Shown: positions 1-7,239 of the stretch, piece by piece
How the letters are laid out: each line of letters starts with the position of its first letter
How positions within the stretch are numbered: position 1 is the first letter of the stretch
DNA from: Micromonospora sp. HM5-17
GTDB lineage: Bacteria; Actinomycetota; Actinomycetes; Mycobacteriales; Micromonosporaceae
Direction of reading: 5' to 3'
DNA: 64,000 bases
Assembly (NCBI RefSeq): GCF_003762835.1
Contig: NZ_RJWA01000004.1
Span: 372,001-436,000, forward strand
Translations under genes and position numbers: made by a program
Notes under the pieces: generated by a model
The model's input: only the letters and a program-made list of their open reading frames with translations
What the model was told of the DNA's origin: nothing
Databases searched by the model: none

Positions 1-1
1 C

Positions 2-379
2 GAACTCGCCGACCGGTTGGGCGGGCCGGCGCGGCTCCGCGCCTCGGGCGCCTTCGCCGAGGTGTATCCGCTGCGTCACGGCGGTGTGCTGCTGCGCGCC
101 ACGGACGACCCCGCCGACTACCACGGGGACCGGGTCCGGGCGGTGTTCCGGGCGCTCGCCCCGGTGCTTCCGCCCGGCCGCCCCAGCCTGCCGCCGGCCG
201 TGCCGCCGGTCGGGTCGGCGCTGCTGTCGGCGGTCCCCGGCGTACTGGCCGGCGACTCCGGCGGGCACGACCTGAGCCGGGTCGTCCTCGCCGACCCGCG
301 GGACGCCGGCGGCGACCGGTACCTCGAGCTCGGCCCCGGCGCCGGGCAGCCGACGGTGACCGGGCCGGTCCTGAACTGA
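2..379 (+). CDS. 3' end of an unknown protein (truncated by window edge)
   Basis: An open frame enters from the left edge and ends in TGA, giving 125 residues of a C-terminal part. Its composition (Gly, Ala, Pro, Arg and Asp, with an ordinary spread of hydrophobics) looks like a real actinobacterial protein. I recognise no motif or domain. A hairpin 85 bases after the stop fits the end of a transcription unit. The start lies outside the window, so length and function cannot be judged. Confidence 0.6.
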   Translation, partial: ELADRLGGPARLRASGAFAEVYPLRHGGVLLRATDDPADYHGDRVRAVFRALAPVLPPGRPSLPPAVPPVGSALLSAVPGVLAGDSGGHDLSRVVLADPRDAGGDRYLELGPGAGQPTVTGPVLN

Positions 380-464
380 TCCCGCCCGCGCGGTCGACCG
401 TGGCACGGGTTCTGATCCCGGACGGGGTCCGATGGGCCGACGGTTCCGAGGCCCCGGACAGGGT

Positions 465-493
465 CCGGCCCCGGCCGGGCGGGCCGGGGCCGG
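465..493. terminator. GC-rich hairpin between convergent genes
   Basis: Perfect 12-bp inverted repeat (CCGGCCCCGGCC and its complement) around a 5-base loop, between the plus-strand partial gene and the minus-strand cellulase. It has no T-run, as is usual for actinomycete terminators, and probably serves both directions. Confidence 0.55.
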
Positions 494-567
494 GGGCCGG
501 GCGCACCGCCGACTGCGCCCGACGGGGGGCGCCGGCGGCCCCGGGGAGAACCGCCGGCCGTACGCGG

Positions 568-1695
568 TCAGGCGACGGTGCAGGCCGTGCCGTTCAGGGT
601 GAACGAGGTGGGCGACGCGTAGCTGCCGCTCAGCGTGCCCTGGTATCCGAACGAGGCGGTGCCGCCGGGCGCGATCGTGCCGTTCCAGCTGATGTTGCGA
701 GCGGTCACCGAGGATCCGCTCTGCGTGACCGTGGCGTTCCACGAGTTGGTGATCTGCTGCCCTGCCGGCAGCGTGTAGGTCAGCGTCCAGCCGTTGATCG
801 GGCTCGACCCGGTGTTGGTGATGGTGACCGAGGCGGTGAAGCCGGTGTCCCAGGAGTTCGCAGTGTAGGCGACGCGGCAGCTGCCGGTTCCCTGGTTCGG
901 CGGCGTGGTGGGCGGGGTCGTCGGCGGGTTGCCGCCGCCGTTCACCGACGCCGAGAACGAGTTCACCCCGAGGCCGACGCCGCCCTGCCACGGCTCGAAG
1001 CCGGCCTGGATGCTGGTCAGGTACCAGGAGTTGGTGATCGCACCCCGGTTGCGGACGTCGTTGATGAAGTCCAGCACGCTGAAGTTCCAGCTCGTGATGG
1101 GGGACGACGCCAGGTACGAGATGACGTTGTTGGAGCCGTTGCTGCCCCGCCAGACGTCCCAGGTCCGGCCTCCGACGGTGGCGGTGCCGACCGACGAACC
1201 GATCGGCTGGATCGGGCCCTGCCGGTTGAACCAGATCATGATCTCCATCTGGTTGACGCCGTCCCGCTTGGGCGTCGGGTCGAGCCAGATGTCGTACGAG
1301 GCGTTGTAGGTGGCGCCGCTGACGTAGGTGTAGCTGATGCTGCTGGTCGCGCTGCTGATCTGGCTCACCTGCATCGGCAGGTTGGTGCCGGGGGAGCAGT
1401 TGGTGTAGTGGCAGCCGATGAAGATCGACGGGTACGACACCGGTGCGCCGCTGGTGTTGCCCTGGCCATCCTGCCGGGTGATCTGGAAGCCGGTGTCGGT
1501 GACGTTGATGCACTGTTGGGCGGTGGTGCCCCAGCGGTTGTTCTGGACAACGTACCGGCCCTGGATGGTGGTCGAGCCGTACTGCTCGCAGATCTGCACG
1601 TCGGCCTGGGCGGGGCCGGCGGAGGTGAGTACGGCGATCGTACCGGCCGCGAGCAGGCCGGCGAGCGCCGCGAAGACGGGGGCGGGGCGTCTCAT
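568..1695 (-). CDS. Secreted GH12 endoglucanase with C-terminal CBM2
   Basis: This 375-residue protein is a secreted endo-1,4-beta-glucanase. Residues 1-31 are a Sec signal peptide ending AQA before Asp32. Residues 32-250 match glycoside hydrolase family 12, with Glu151 (in MEIMIWFNRQG) as likely nucleophile and Glu234 (in GFEPWQGG) as acid/base. A Pro/Thr linker (about 253-270) leads to a family 2 cellulose-binding module with the usual terminal Cys pair (Cys273 and a Cys near residue 373). The frame is open 44 codons further upstream, but the ATG chosen has a GAGGAG ribosome site and begins the signal peptide. A CebR-like palindrome lies 76 bases upstream, which implies cellobiose induction. 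Confidence 0.93.
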   Translation of the reverse strand: MRRPAPVFAALAGLLAAGTIAVLTSAGPAQADVQICEQYGSTTIQGRYVVQNNRWGTTAQQCINVTDTGFQITRQDGQGNTSGAPVSYPSIFIGCHYTNCSPGTNLPMQVSQISSATSSISYTYVSGATYNASYDIWLDPTPKRDGVNQMEIMIWFNRQGPIQPIGSSVGTATVGGRTWDVWRGSNGSNNVISYLASSPITSWNFSVLDFINDVRNRGAITNSWYLTSIQAGFEPWQGGVGLGVNSFSASVNGGGNPPTTPPTTPPNQGTGSCRVAYTANSWDTGFTASVTITNTGSSPINGWTLTYTLPAGQQITNSWNATVTQSGSSVTARNISWNGTIAPGGTASFGYQGTLSGSYASPTSFTLNGTACTVA

Positions 1696-1770
1696 GATGC
1701 TCCTCGAGGTGGTGGTGTCCGTGGCGACGGGCCGTGTCGCGTGGTGCGTGGACGTGCGGCGGCGCTGTGT

Positions 1771-1784
1771 GGGGAGCGCTCCCA
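1771..1784. promoter_or_regulatory. CebR-type operator upstream of the cellulase
   Basis: GGGGAGCGCTCCCA matches 13 of 14 bases of TGGGAGCGCTCCCA, the cellobiose-responsive CebR site known from Streptomyces and Thermobifida cellulase genes. The inner 12 bases are a perfect palindrome. Just upstream of it (1794-1813) is a second inverted repeat, GAGACA-N8-TGTCTC, of unknown role. Confidence 0.82.
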
Positions 1785-2017
1785 CGACAGCTGGAGACAC
1801 ATTTACATGTCTCGAATTGGAGTGCAACCGCCGGCTCGTACAAGGTCGGTCCGCCGGTACGGCGGCGCCATCGTCGACCGTTCGACATGCTGAACGGCGT
1901 ACCGCGGGTGGAGCGCCGGCGGGCGCCGCGCGGACGGGTCCGGCCGACCGGGCCGCGGGGTGCGGGTCGGGGAGACCGCGGACGGGCCGGGGGAGTGGCC
2001 GCGCGGGACGGCGACGG

Positions 2018-2887
2018 TCAGGCGCCGGCGAGCAGGGTGCGGGCGGCGCGGACCTGGCCGACCGCGGCGCGGAGCGCCGCGGCGATCCGTTCCTCGCTCT
2101 CCGGGCCGAGCCGGGCCGCCGGGACGGAGAGACTGATCGCGTCCACCGGGGGCGAGTGCAGTGGCACCGCCATGGCGAAGCAGATCATGCCCTCGGTGTT
2201 CTCCTCGCGGTCCACCGCGTAGCCCCGGGCCCGGGTGGCGGCCAGTTCGGCGTGCAGCGCCGCGGGGTCGGTGATGGTGTGCCGGGTCAGCGCGGGCAGC
2301 GGCCAGCTCAACAACCGGTCCACCACCTCGTCCGGTCGTTCGGCGAGCAGCGCCTTGCCGAGCGCGGTGGCGTGCGCCGGCAGCTGCCGGCCGATCGCGC
2401 TGTACAGCCGCAGCGGATGCACCGACTCCCGTTTGGCCAGGTAGACCACGTGCGCGCCGTCCAGGCGGCCGAGGTGGACGGTCTCGCCGAACTGGTTGGC
2501 CAGGTCGTCCAGGACGCTGGCCAGCAGGCCGGTCGCGTCGTCCGCCTCCAGGTAGGCGGCGCCGACCTGGAGCGCCCGTAGGCCGAGCCCGAACCGGGTG
2601 CCGGTGGCGTCCGCCTCCACCCAGCCGCGCTGGATCATCGTCCGGAGGATGCCGTGCAGGCTGCTCTTCGGGATCCCCAGGGCCCGGGCCAGCTCGACCA
2701 GGGACCGTCGTTGCCGCGTCTCGGCGAGCGCCTCCAGGACGTCGAGGGTCCGGCTCGCGGACTTCACCGGTTGGAACGCCTCGGCCCGCCGCGCCGCGGT
2801 CCTCGTCGGAGGGGCCTCCGGGGACGCGGCCGGCGCCGGAGGGGAGATCTCGGTGGTCCCTGCTCCCCTGGTCGTCCCCGTCGTCAT
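2018..2887 (-). CDS. IclR-family transcriptional regulator
   Basis: The 289-residue protein has a disordered Pro/Ala-rich N-terminus of about 40 residues. A winged helix-turn-helix follows (about 43-105, including SLVELARALGIPKSSLHG), then the IclR effector-binding domain to the end, with features such as LGKALLAERP and YAVDREENTEGM. It is divergent from KDPG aldolase and KDG kinase, so the likely effector is a 2-keto-3-deoxy sugar acid, as in KdgR proteins (inference). Transcription is probably leaderless: a TAGAGT box lies 6 bases before the ATG. A perfect 16-bp palindrome over the divergent promoter is its probable operator. Confidence 0.92.
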   Translation of the reverse strand: MTTGTTRGAGTTEISPPAPAASPEAPPTRTAARRAEAFQPVKSASRTLDVLEALAETRQRRSLVELARALGIPKSSLHGILRTMIQRGWVEADATGTRFGLGLRALQVGAAYLEADDATGLLASVLDDLANQFGETVHLGRLDGAHVVYLAKRESVHPLRLYSAIGRQLPAHATALGKALLAERPDEVVDRLLSWPLPALTRHTITDPAALHAELAATRARGYAVDREENTEGMICFAMAVPLHSPPVDAISLSVPAARLGPESEERIAAALRAAVGQVRAARTLLAGA

Positions 2888-2893
2888 GCCGCC

Positions 2894-2899
2894 ACTCTA
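2894..2899 (-). promoter_or_regulatory. -10 box of the IclR gene (leaderless)
   Basis: On the minus strand TAGAGT is followed by GGCGGC and then the ATG, so transcription should start at the initiation codon. There is no ribosome binding site. Confidence 0.55.
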
Positions 2900-2905
2900 G
2901 TCGGC

Positions 2906-2940
2906 TTGACAGCCGGGGGGACGACAGTAGGGTCACATAT
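2906..2940 (+). promoter_or_regulatory. Promoter of the KDPG aldolase-KDG kinase operon
   Basis: A -35 TTGACA (2906-2911) and a -10 TAGGGT (2928-2933), 16 bases apart, place the transcription start at about 2940-2941. That is the GTG start codon of the aldolase, so the mRNA is probably leaderless. Confidence 0.65.
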
Positions 2941-2946
2941 GTGACC
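2931..2946. promoter_or_regulatory. Perfect 16-bp palindrome, likely IclR operator
   Basis: GGTCACATATGTGACC overlaps the end of the -10 box, the predicted transcription start and the GTG start codon of the aldolase. A bound regulator would block initiation. The site lies in the divergent interval next to the IclR gene, so that protein is the obvious candidate (inference). Confidence 0.7.
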
Positions 2947-3612
2947 ACCGTTCAAGATGATGAACAGATGAGGGGTGTGCTGGAGACCATCGCCGCCACC
3001 CGGATCCTCCCGGTCGTGGTGCTCGAGGACGCCGGCGCCGCACCGGATCTCGCCGCCGCGCTCACCGCGGGCGGGCTCCGGGCCGCCGAGGTGACGTTCC
3101 GGACCGCCGCCGCCGCCGACACCATCGCGGCGATGGCCGAGCGCCCGGACTTCCTCGTCGGTGCCGGTACGGTGTTGACCCCCGCCCAGGTCGACCAGGC
3201 TGCCGACGCCGGGGCGCGGTTCGTGGTCAGCCCCGGTTTCTCCCCGGCCGTCGTCCGGCGCTGCCAGGAGCGGGGACTGCCGGTCTTCCCCGGCGCCGCC
3301 ACGGCCACCGAGATCCAGATGGCGGTGGACGCGGGCCTGGAGACGGTGAAGTTCTTCCCCGCCGAGCAGCTCGGCGGGGTCGGGATGATCAAGGCTCTCG
3401 CCGCGCCGTTCCGGTCGGTCCGGTTCATTCCCACCGGCGGGGTCAACACCGACAACCTCGCCGACTACCTCGCCCTCCCCGCCGTCCTCGCGGTCGGCGG
3501 CACCTGGATGGTCGCCCCCGCCCTGCTCGCCGCCGGGCGGTGGGACGAGGTCACCCGGCTCACCGCCGCCACCGTCGCGGCCGCCCGCTCCGACACCCGC
3601 TCCACCGTGTGA
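2941..3612 (+). CDS. eda: 2-keto-3-deoxy-6-phosphogluconate aldolase
   Basis: The 223-residue class I aldolase splits KDPG into pyruvate and glyceraldehyde 3-phosphate. The (beta/alpha)8 barrel shows Glu50 and Arg54 in EVTFRT, GAGTVLT, FVVSPGF, the Schiff-base Lys137 in VKFFPAE, and the phosphate-binding FIPTGG. The GTG start is supported by a promoter placed for leaderless transcription; an in-frame ATG at 2968 is the alternative but has no ribosome site. The kinase making its substrate follows directly, so the pair channels 2-keto-3-deoxygluconate into central metabolism under the divergent IclR protein. Confidence 0.93.
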   Translation: MTTVQDDEQMRGVLETIAATRILPVVVLEDAGAAPDLAAALTAGGLRAAEVTFRTAAAADTIAAMAERPDFLVGAGTVLTPAQVDQAADAGARFVVSPGFSPAVVRRCQERGLPVFPGAATATEIQMAVDAGLETVKFFPAEQLGGVGMIKALAAPFRSVRFIPTGGVNTDNLADYLALPAVLAVGGTWMVAPALLAAGRWDEVTRLTAATVAAARSDTRSTV

Positions 3613-3623
3613 AAGGGATGCGC

Positions 3624-4721
3624 ATGCTGACCATCCGTCCCGCCGAGGACTGCCGTTTCGACCTGGTCTCGCTCGGTGAGGTCATGCTCCGCCTGGATCC
3701 CGGCGAGGGCCGGGTCCGGACCGCCCGGACGTTCCGGGTCTGGGAAGGGGGTGGCGAGTACAACGTCGCCCGCGGCCTGCGGCGCTGCTTCGGCATGCGT
3801 ACCGCGCTGGTCACCGCCTTCGCCGACAACGAGGTGGGGCGGCTGCTGGAGGACCTGATCCTCACGGGCGGCGTGGACACCAGCTTCGTGAGGTGGGTGC
3901 CCTACGACGGGATCGGCCGCCGCGTCCGCAACGGACTCAACTTCACCGAGCGTGGGTTCGGGGTCCGCGGTGCCGTCGGCACCTCCGACCGCGGCCACAC
4001 CGCGGCCAGCCAGCTCCGCCCGGACGACGTGGACTGGGACCACCTCTTCGGCACCCTCGGCGTCCGGTGGCTGCACACCGGCGGGATCTACGCCGCCCTC
4101 TCCGAGACCACACCGGAGACGATCGAAGCGGCCATGTCCGCGGCGCGCCGGCACGGCACGGTCATCTCGTACGACCTGAACTACCGGCCCAGCCTCTGGA
4201 AGGCGGTCGGCGGACAGGCCCGGGCACAGGAGGTCAACCGGCGTCTCGCCCGGTACGTCGACGTCATGATCGGCAACGAGGAGGACTTCACCGCCGCGCT
4301 CGGCTTCGAGGTGCCCGACACCGACGAGTCCCTCACCGAGCTGGAGGTCGCCAACTTCCAGCGGATGATCGAGGCGGTCACCAAGGAGTACGACAACTTC
4401 CGCGTCGTGGCCACGACGCTACGGACGGTCCGGACCGCGACCATCAACGACTGGGGGGCGATCGCCTGGTCCGCGTCGAGCGGCTTCGTCCAGGCGACGC
4501 ACCGGCCCAACCTGGAGATCCTGGACCGGGTCGGCGGCGGCGACAGCTTCGCCTCCGGGCTGATCTACCAGTTGCTGATCGGCGGTGACCTGGCGACCGC
4601 GGTGGAGTACGGCGCGGCACACGGCGCGCTGGCCATGACGACCCCCGGCGACACCTCGATGGTCAGTCTGAAGGAGGTCGAGGCGCTCGTCCGCGGCGCC
4701 GGCGCCCGCGTACAGCGGTGA
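3624..4721 (+). CDS. kdgK: 2-keto-3-deoxygluconate kinase, PfkB family
   Basis: A 365-residue ribokinase/PfkB-type sugar kinase, expected to phosphorylate 2-keto-3-deoxygluconate for the aldolase upstream. The N-terminal half has the family's GGGEYNVARGL glycine-rich motif (about 42-52). Near residue 302 is DRVGGGDSFASG, with the catalytic Asp in the GxGD motif. The ATG at 3624 has GAAAGGG six bases upstream; an ATG at 3618 is possible but too close to that site. At 365 residues it is somewhat longer than typical KDG kinases. Substrate assignment rests on the operon partner and is inferred. Confidence 0.88.
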   Translation: MLTIRPAEDCRFDLVSLGEVMLRLDPGEGRVRTARTFRVWEGGGEYNVARGLRRCFGMRTALVTAFADNEVGRLLEDLILTGGVDTSFVRWVPYDGIGRRVRNGLNFTERGFGVRGAVGTSDRGHTAASQLRPDDVDWDHLFGTLGVRWLHTGGIYAALSETTPETIEAAMSAARRHGTVISYDLNYRPSLWKAVGGQARAQEVNRRLARYVDVMIGNEEDFTAALGFEVPDTDESLTELEVANFQRMIEAVTKEYDNFRVVATTLRTVRTATINDWGAIAWSASSGFVQATHRPNLEILDRVGGGDSFASGLIYQLLIGGDLATAVEYGAAHGALAMTTPGDTSMVSLKEVEALVRGAGARVQR

Positions 4722-4846
4722 GCGTGGGCCGGGCGGCCGGGGCCGGGTCCGCCGCGCCGGCTGCCGGTTGCCCGGTCGCTTCGGCTGCCGGCCGCGCGAC
4801 CGGTTCGGCACCGGCCCGCCCGGCCGCTCCGATGTCACCGTCCGCC

Positions 4847-4874
4847 TCCTGGCGTATGTCTCCTGGCGTATGTC
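4847..4874. repeat. 14-bp tandem duplication
   Basis: TCCTGGCGTATGTC occurs twice head to tail. A third, diverged copy (TCCTGGCGAATG) lies ten bases downstream at 4885. Confidence 0.85.
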
Positions 4875-5002
4875 ACTTCCCGCCTCCTGGCGAATGCCCC
4901 GGAACCGGCCGTGAGCTGGGCGGACACCTTCTGGTACCGGTGGGCGGATCGTTCGGCGGCACGACCGGCGGCCGGTCGGCCCGGCCTCAGTGTGCCCGGC
5001 GG

Positions 5003-5062
5003 CCGGCTCGGAGAGCCAGCCGTGCCGGCCGCCCGGCTCGGAGAGCCAGCCGTGCCGGCCGC
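5003..5062. repeat. 30-bp tandem duplication
   Basis: Two adjacent identical 30-base copies beginning CCGGCTCGGAGAGCC. Shortly after, GCCCGACGGGGGCGTGCC occurs twice (5083-5100 and 5127-5144), 44 bases apart. No coding sense was found. Confidence 0.85.
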
Positions 5063-5322
5063 CCCCAATGGCCGCGCCGGGCGCCCGACGGGGGCGTGCC
5101 AACCGCCGGGAGTGGGCGTGCCGCCCGCCCGACGGGGGCGTGCCGGCAGACCCGTCTGCCGGACGTCACGTACGCCGTCGTCGCCGGCAACGGCCGACAC
5201 GAGCGGGTCAGGCCATACCCGACGCGGGACCCACTGCTGGCGGGGACTATTCTGCCTCCGAGGTACGGCCCGCAGATCAACAGCGCGTGCCGAGTGGGAC
5301 TAACGAGAACCGGAGGCCACTC

Positions 5323-7083
5323 GTGACCACCGTCGCACCCAAGCCGATCGTGACTCGGCCCTGGCCGGTCCACAAGCCGGTCAAGGGCTCGGCACTCGCG
5401 CGGCTGCTGCGTACGACGGACGCGAAGCAGATCGGGATCATGTACATGGTCACGGCGTTCGCGTTCTTCCTGATCGGTGGCCTGATGGCCGTGCTGATGC
5501 GCATAGAGCTGGCCCGGCCGGGACAGCAGTTCCTGTCACCGGAGCAGTTCAACCAGCTCTTCACCATGCACGGCACGATCATGCTGCTGTTCTTCGCGAC
5601 GCCGATCGTCTTCGCGTTCGCGAACTACGTCGTGCCGCTCCAGATCGGCGCGCCGGACGTGTCGTTCCCCCGGCTGAACAGCTTCGCCTACTGGCTCTAC
5701 GTGTTCGGCGGGACGATGACGCTGGGCGGCTTCCTCACGCCGGGTGGCGCGGCCGACTTCGGCTGGTTCGCGTACACCCCGCTGAGCGACATCGAACACT
5801 CGCCGGGCGTCGGTGCGAACCTGTGGATCATGGGCCTGACCATCTCGGGTCTGGGCACGATCCTCGGTGCCGTCAACATGATCACCACGATCCTGACCCT
5901 GCGGGCCCCCGGCATGACGATGTTCCGGATGCCGATCTTCACCTGGAACATCCTGGTCACCAGCCTTCTGGTGATCATGGTCTTCCCGCTGCTCGCGGCG
6001 GCGCTCTTCGCCCTGGCCGCGGACCGGCTCCTCGGCGCGCACGTCTTCGCCCCGGAGACCGGCGGTCCGCTGCTGTGGCAGCACCTCTTCTGGTTCTTCG
6101 GCCACCCCGAGGTCTACATCATCGCCCTGCCGTTCTTCGGCATCATCAGCGAGGTCATCCCGGTCTTCTCCCGGAAGCCGATCTTCGGTTACAAGGGCCT
6201 CGTCGGCGCGACCATCACCATCGCCGCGCTGTCGATGAGCGTCTGGGCGCACCACATGTTCGCCACCGGCCAGGTGCTGCTGCCGTTCTTCTCCTTCTTG
6301 AGCTTCCTGATCGCCGTGCCGACCGGCATGAAGTTCTTCAACTGGATCGGCACCATGTGGCGGGGCCAGATCAGCTTCGAGTCCCCGATGCTCTGGTCGA
6401 TCGGCTTCCTGGTCACCTTCCTCCTCGGCGGCCTGACCGGTGTGCTGCTCGCCAGCCCGCCGCTCGACTTCCACGTCTCCGACTCGTACTTCGTGGTGGC
6501 GCACTTCCACTACGTGCTCTTCGGCACCATCGTCTTCGCGGTCTACGCCGGGATCTACTTCTGGTTCCCGAAGATGTTCGGTCGGATGCTCGACGAGCGG
6601 CTGAGCCGGGTGCACTTCTGGCTGACCTTCATCGGCTTCCACACCACGTTCCTGGTGCAGCACTGGCTGGGCACCGAGGGCATGCCCCGGCGGTACGCGG
6701 ACTACCTGCCGACCGACGGCTTCACCACGCTGAACTCGATCTCCACCATCGGTTCGATCATCACCGGTCTCTCGACCCTGCCGTTCCTCTACAACGTCTG
6801 GAAGTCGTACAAGACCGGCCCGGTGGTCGAGGTCGACGACCCGTGGGGCCACGGCAACTCGCTGGAGTGGGCCACCAGCTGTCCGCCGCCGCTGCGGAAC
6901 TTCGACCGGATGCCGCGAATCCGCTCCGAGCGGCCCGCCTTCGACGCCAAGTTCCCCGAGCTGGCCGCCGGTGGGCAGTCGCTGGCCGGTCCGCCCGAGG
7001 GCGGCGCCAAGCCGCTGACCAGCGAGTCCGACCACGGCGCCAGCTACACCGAAGACACCGCCAGCAACATCGACCAGCGGTAA
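5323..7083 (+). CDS. ctaD: Cytochrome c oxidase subunit I (aa3 type)
   Basis: The 586-residue membrane protein is the heme-copper catalytic subunit of terminal oxidase; it reduces O2 and pumps protons. It has about twelve membrane helices. Haem and copper ligands are visible: FTMHGT (low-spin haem His), [10 protein letters not shown] (CuB His with the cross-linked Tyr), the WAHHMF His pair and VAHFHYV near the other haem ligands. The hydrophilic C-terminal tail is typical of actinobacteria. The GTG start has GGAGG six bases upstream; the frame is open further 5' but not protein-like. Subunits II and III are not in the window. Confidence 0.96.
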   Translation: MTTVAPKPIVTRPWPVHKPVKGSALARLLRTTDAKQIGIMYMVTAFAFFLIGGLMAVLMRIELARPGQQFLSPEQFNQLFTMHGTIMLLFFATPIVFAFANYVVPLQIGAPDVSFPRLNSFAYWLYVFGGTMTLGGFLTPGGAADFGWFAYTPLSDIEHSPGVGANLWIMGLTISGLGTILGAVNMITTILTLRAPGMTMFRMPIFTWNILVTSLLVIMVFPLLAAALFALAADRLLGAHVFAPETGGPLLWQHLFWFFGHPEVYIIALPFFGIISEVIPVFSRKPIFGYKGLVGATITIAALSMSVWAHHMFATGQVLLPFFSFLSFLIAVPTGMKFFNWIGTMWRGQISFESPMLWSIGFLVTFLLGGLTGVLLASPPLDFHVSDSYFVVAHFHYVLFGTIVFAVYAGIYFWFPKMFGRMLDERLSRVHFWLTFIGFHTTFLVQHWLGTEGMPRRYADYLPTDGFTTLNSISTIGSIITGLSTLPFLYNVWKSYKTGPVVEVDDPWGHGNSLEWATSCPPPLRNFDRMPRIRSERPAFDAKFPELAAGGQSLAGPPEGGAKPLTSESDHGASYTEDTASNIDQR

Positions 7084-7094
7084 CCCTGGTCACC

Positions 7095-7129
7095 CGCGTG
7101 GCCGGTCCCGATCCGGGACCGGCCACGCG
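7095..7129 (+). terminator. Strong hairpin terminator of ctaD
   Basis: A perfect 16-bp stem (CGCGTGGCCGGTCCCG and its complement) with a 3-base loop begins 11 bases after the ctaD stop. It also faces the end of the minus-strand operon and may act both ways. Confidence 0.88.
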
Positions 7130-7239
7130 TCGGTTTCCGCCTCGTCCGCCGCACCGGACCCCGCAGGGACCGTCGACCCGGCGGGCCACCGACCGGCTCC
7201 AACCCCTGCCGCTGGCGGCCTGCGGGCCGACCATCCCGG

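Larger units (their letters stand above)
4722..5322. other. Gap without a credible gene, rich in short repeats
   Basis: About 600 bases between the kinase stop and ctaD. Several frames stay open, but their translations are Arg/Pro/Gly/Ala strings without domain character. The gap contains a 14-bp tandem duplication, a 30-bp tandem duplication and an 18-bp direct repeat. The ctaD promoter should lie near its right end; I could not choose a -35/-10 pair. Confidence 0.6.

Noticed and set aside
4718-5326. 202-residue ORF between the kinase and ctaD
   Set aside because: Repeat-derived, Arg/Ala/Gly-rich, no ribosome site, and no protein-like pattern; treated as non-coding.
5536-7035. Long minus-strand ORF antisense to ctaD
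   Set aside because: The translation is strings of Arg, Gly, Asp and Glu without domains, as expected opposite a GC-rich gene; ctaD itself is unmistakable.
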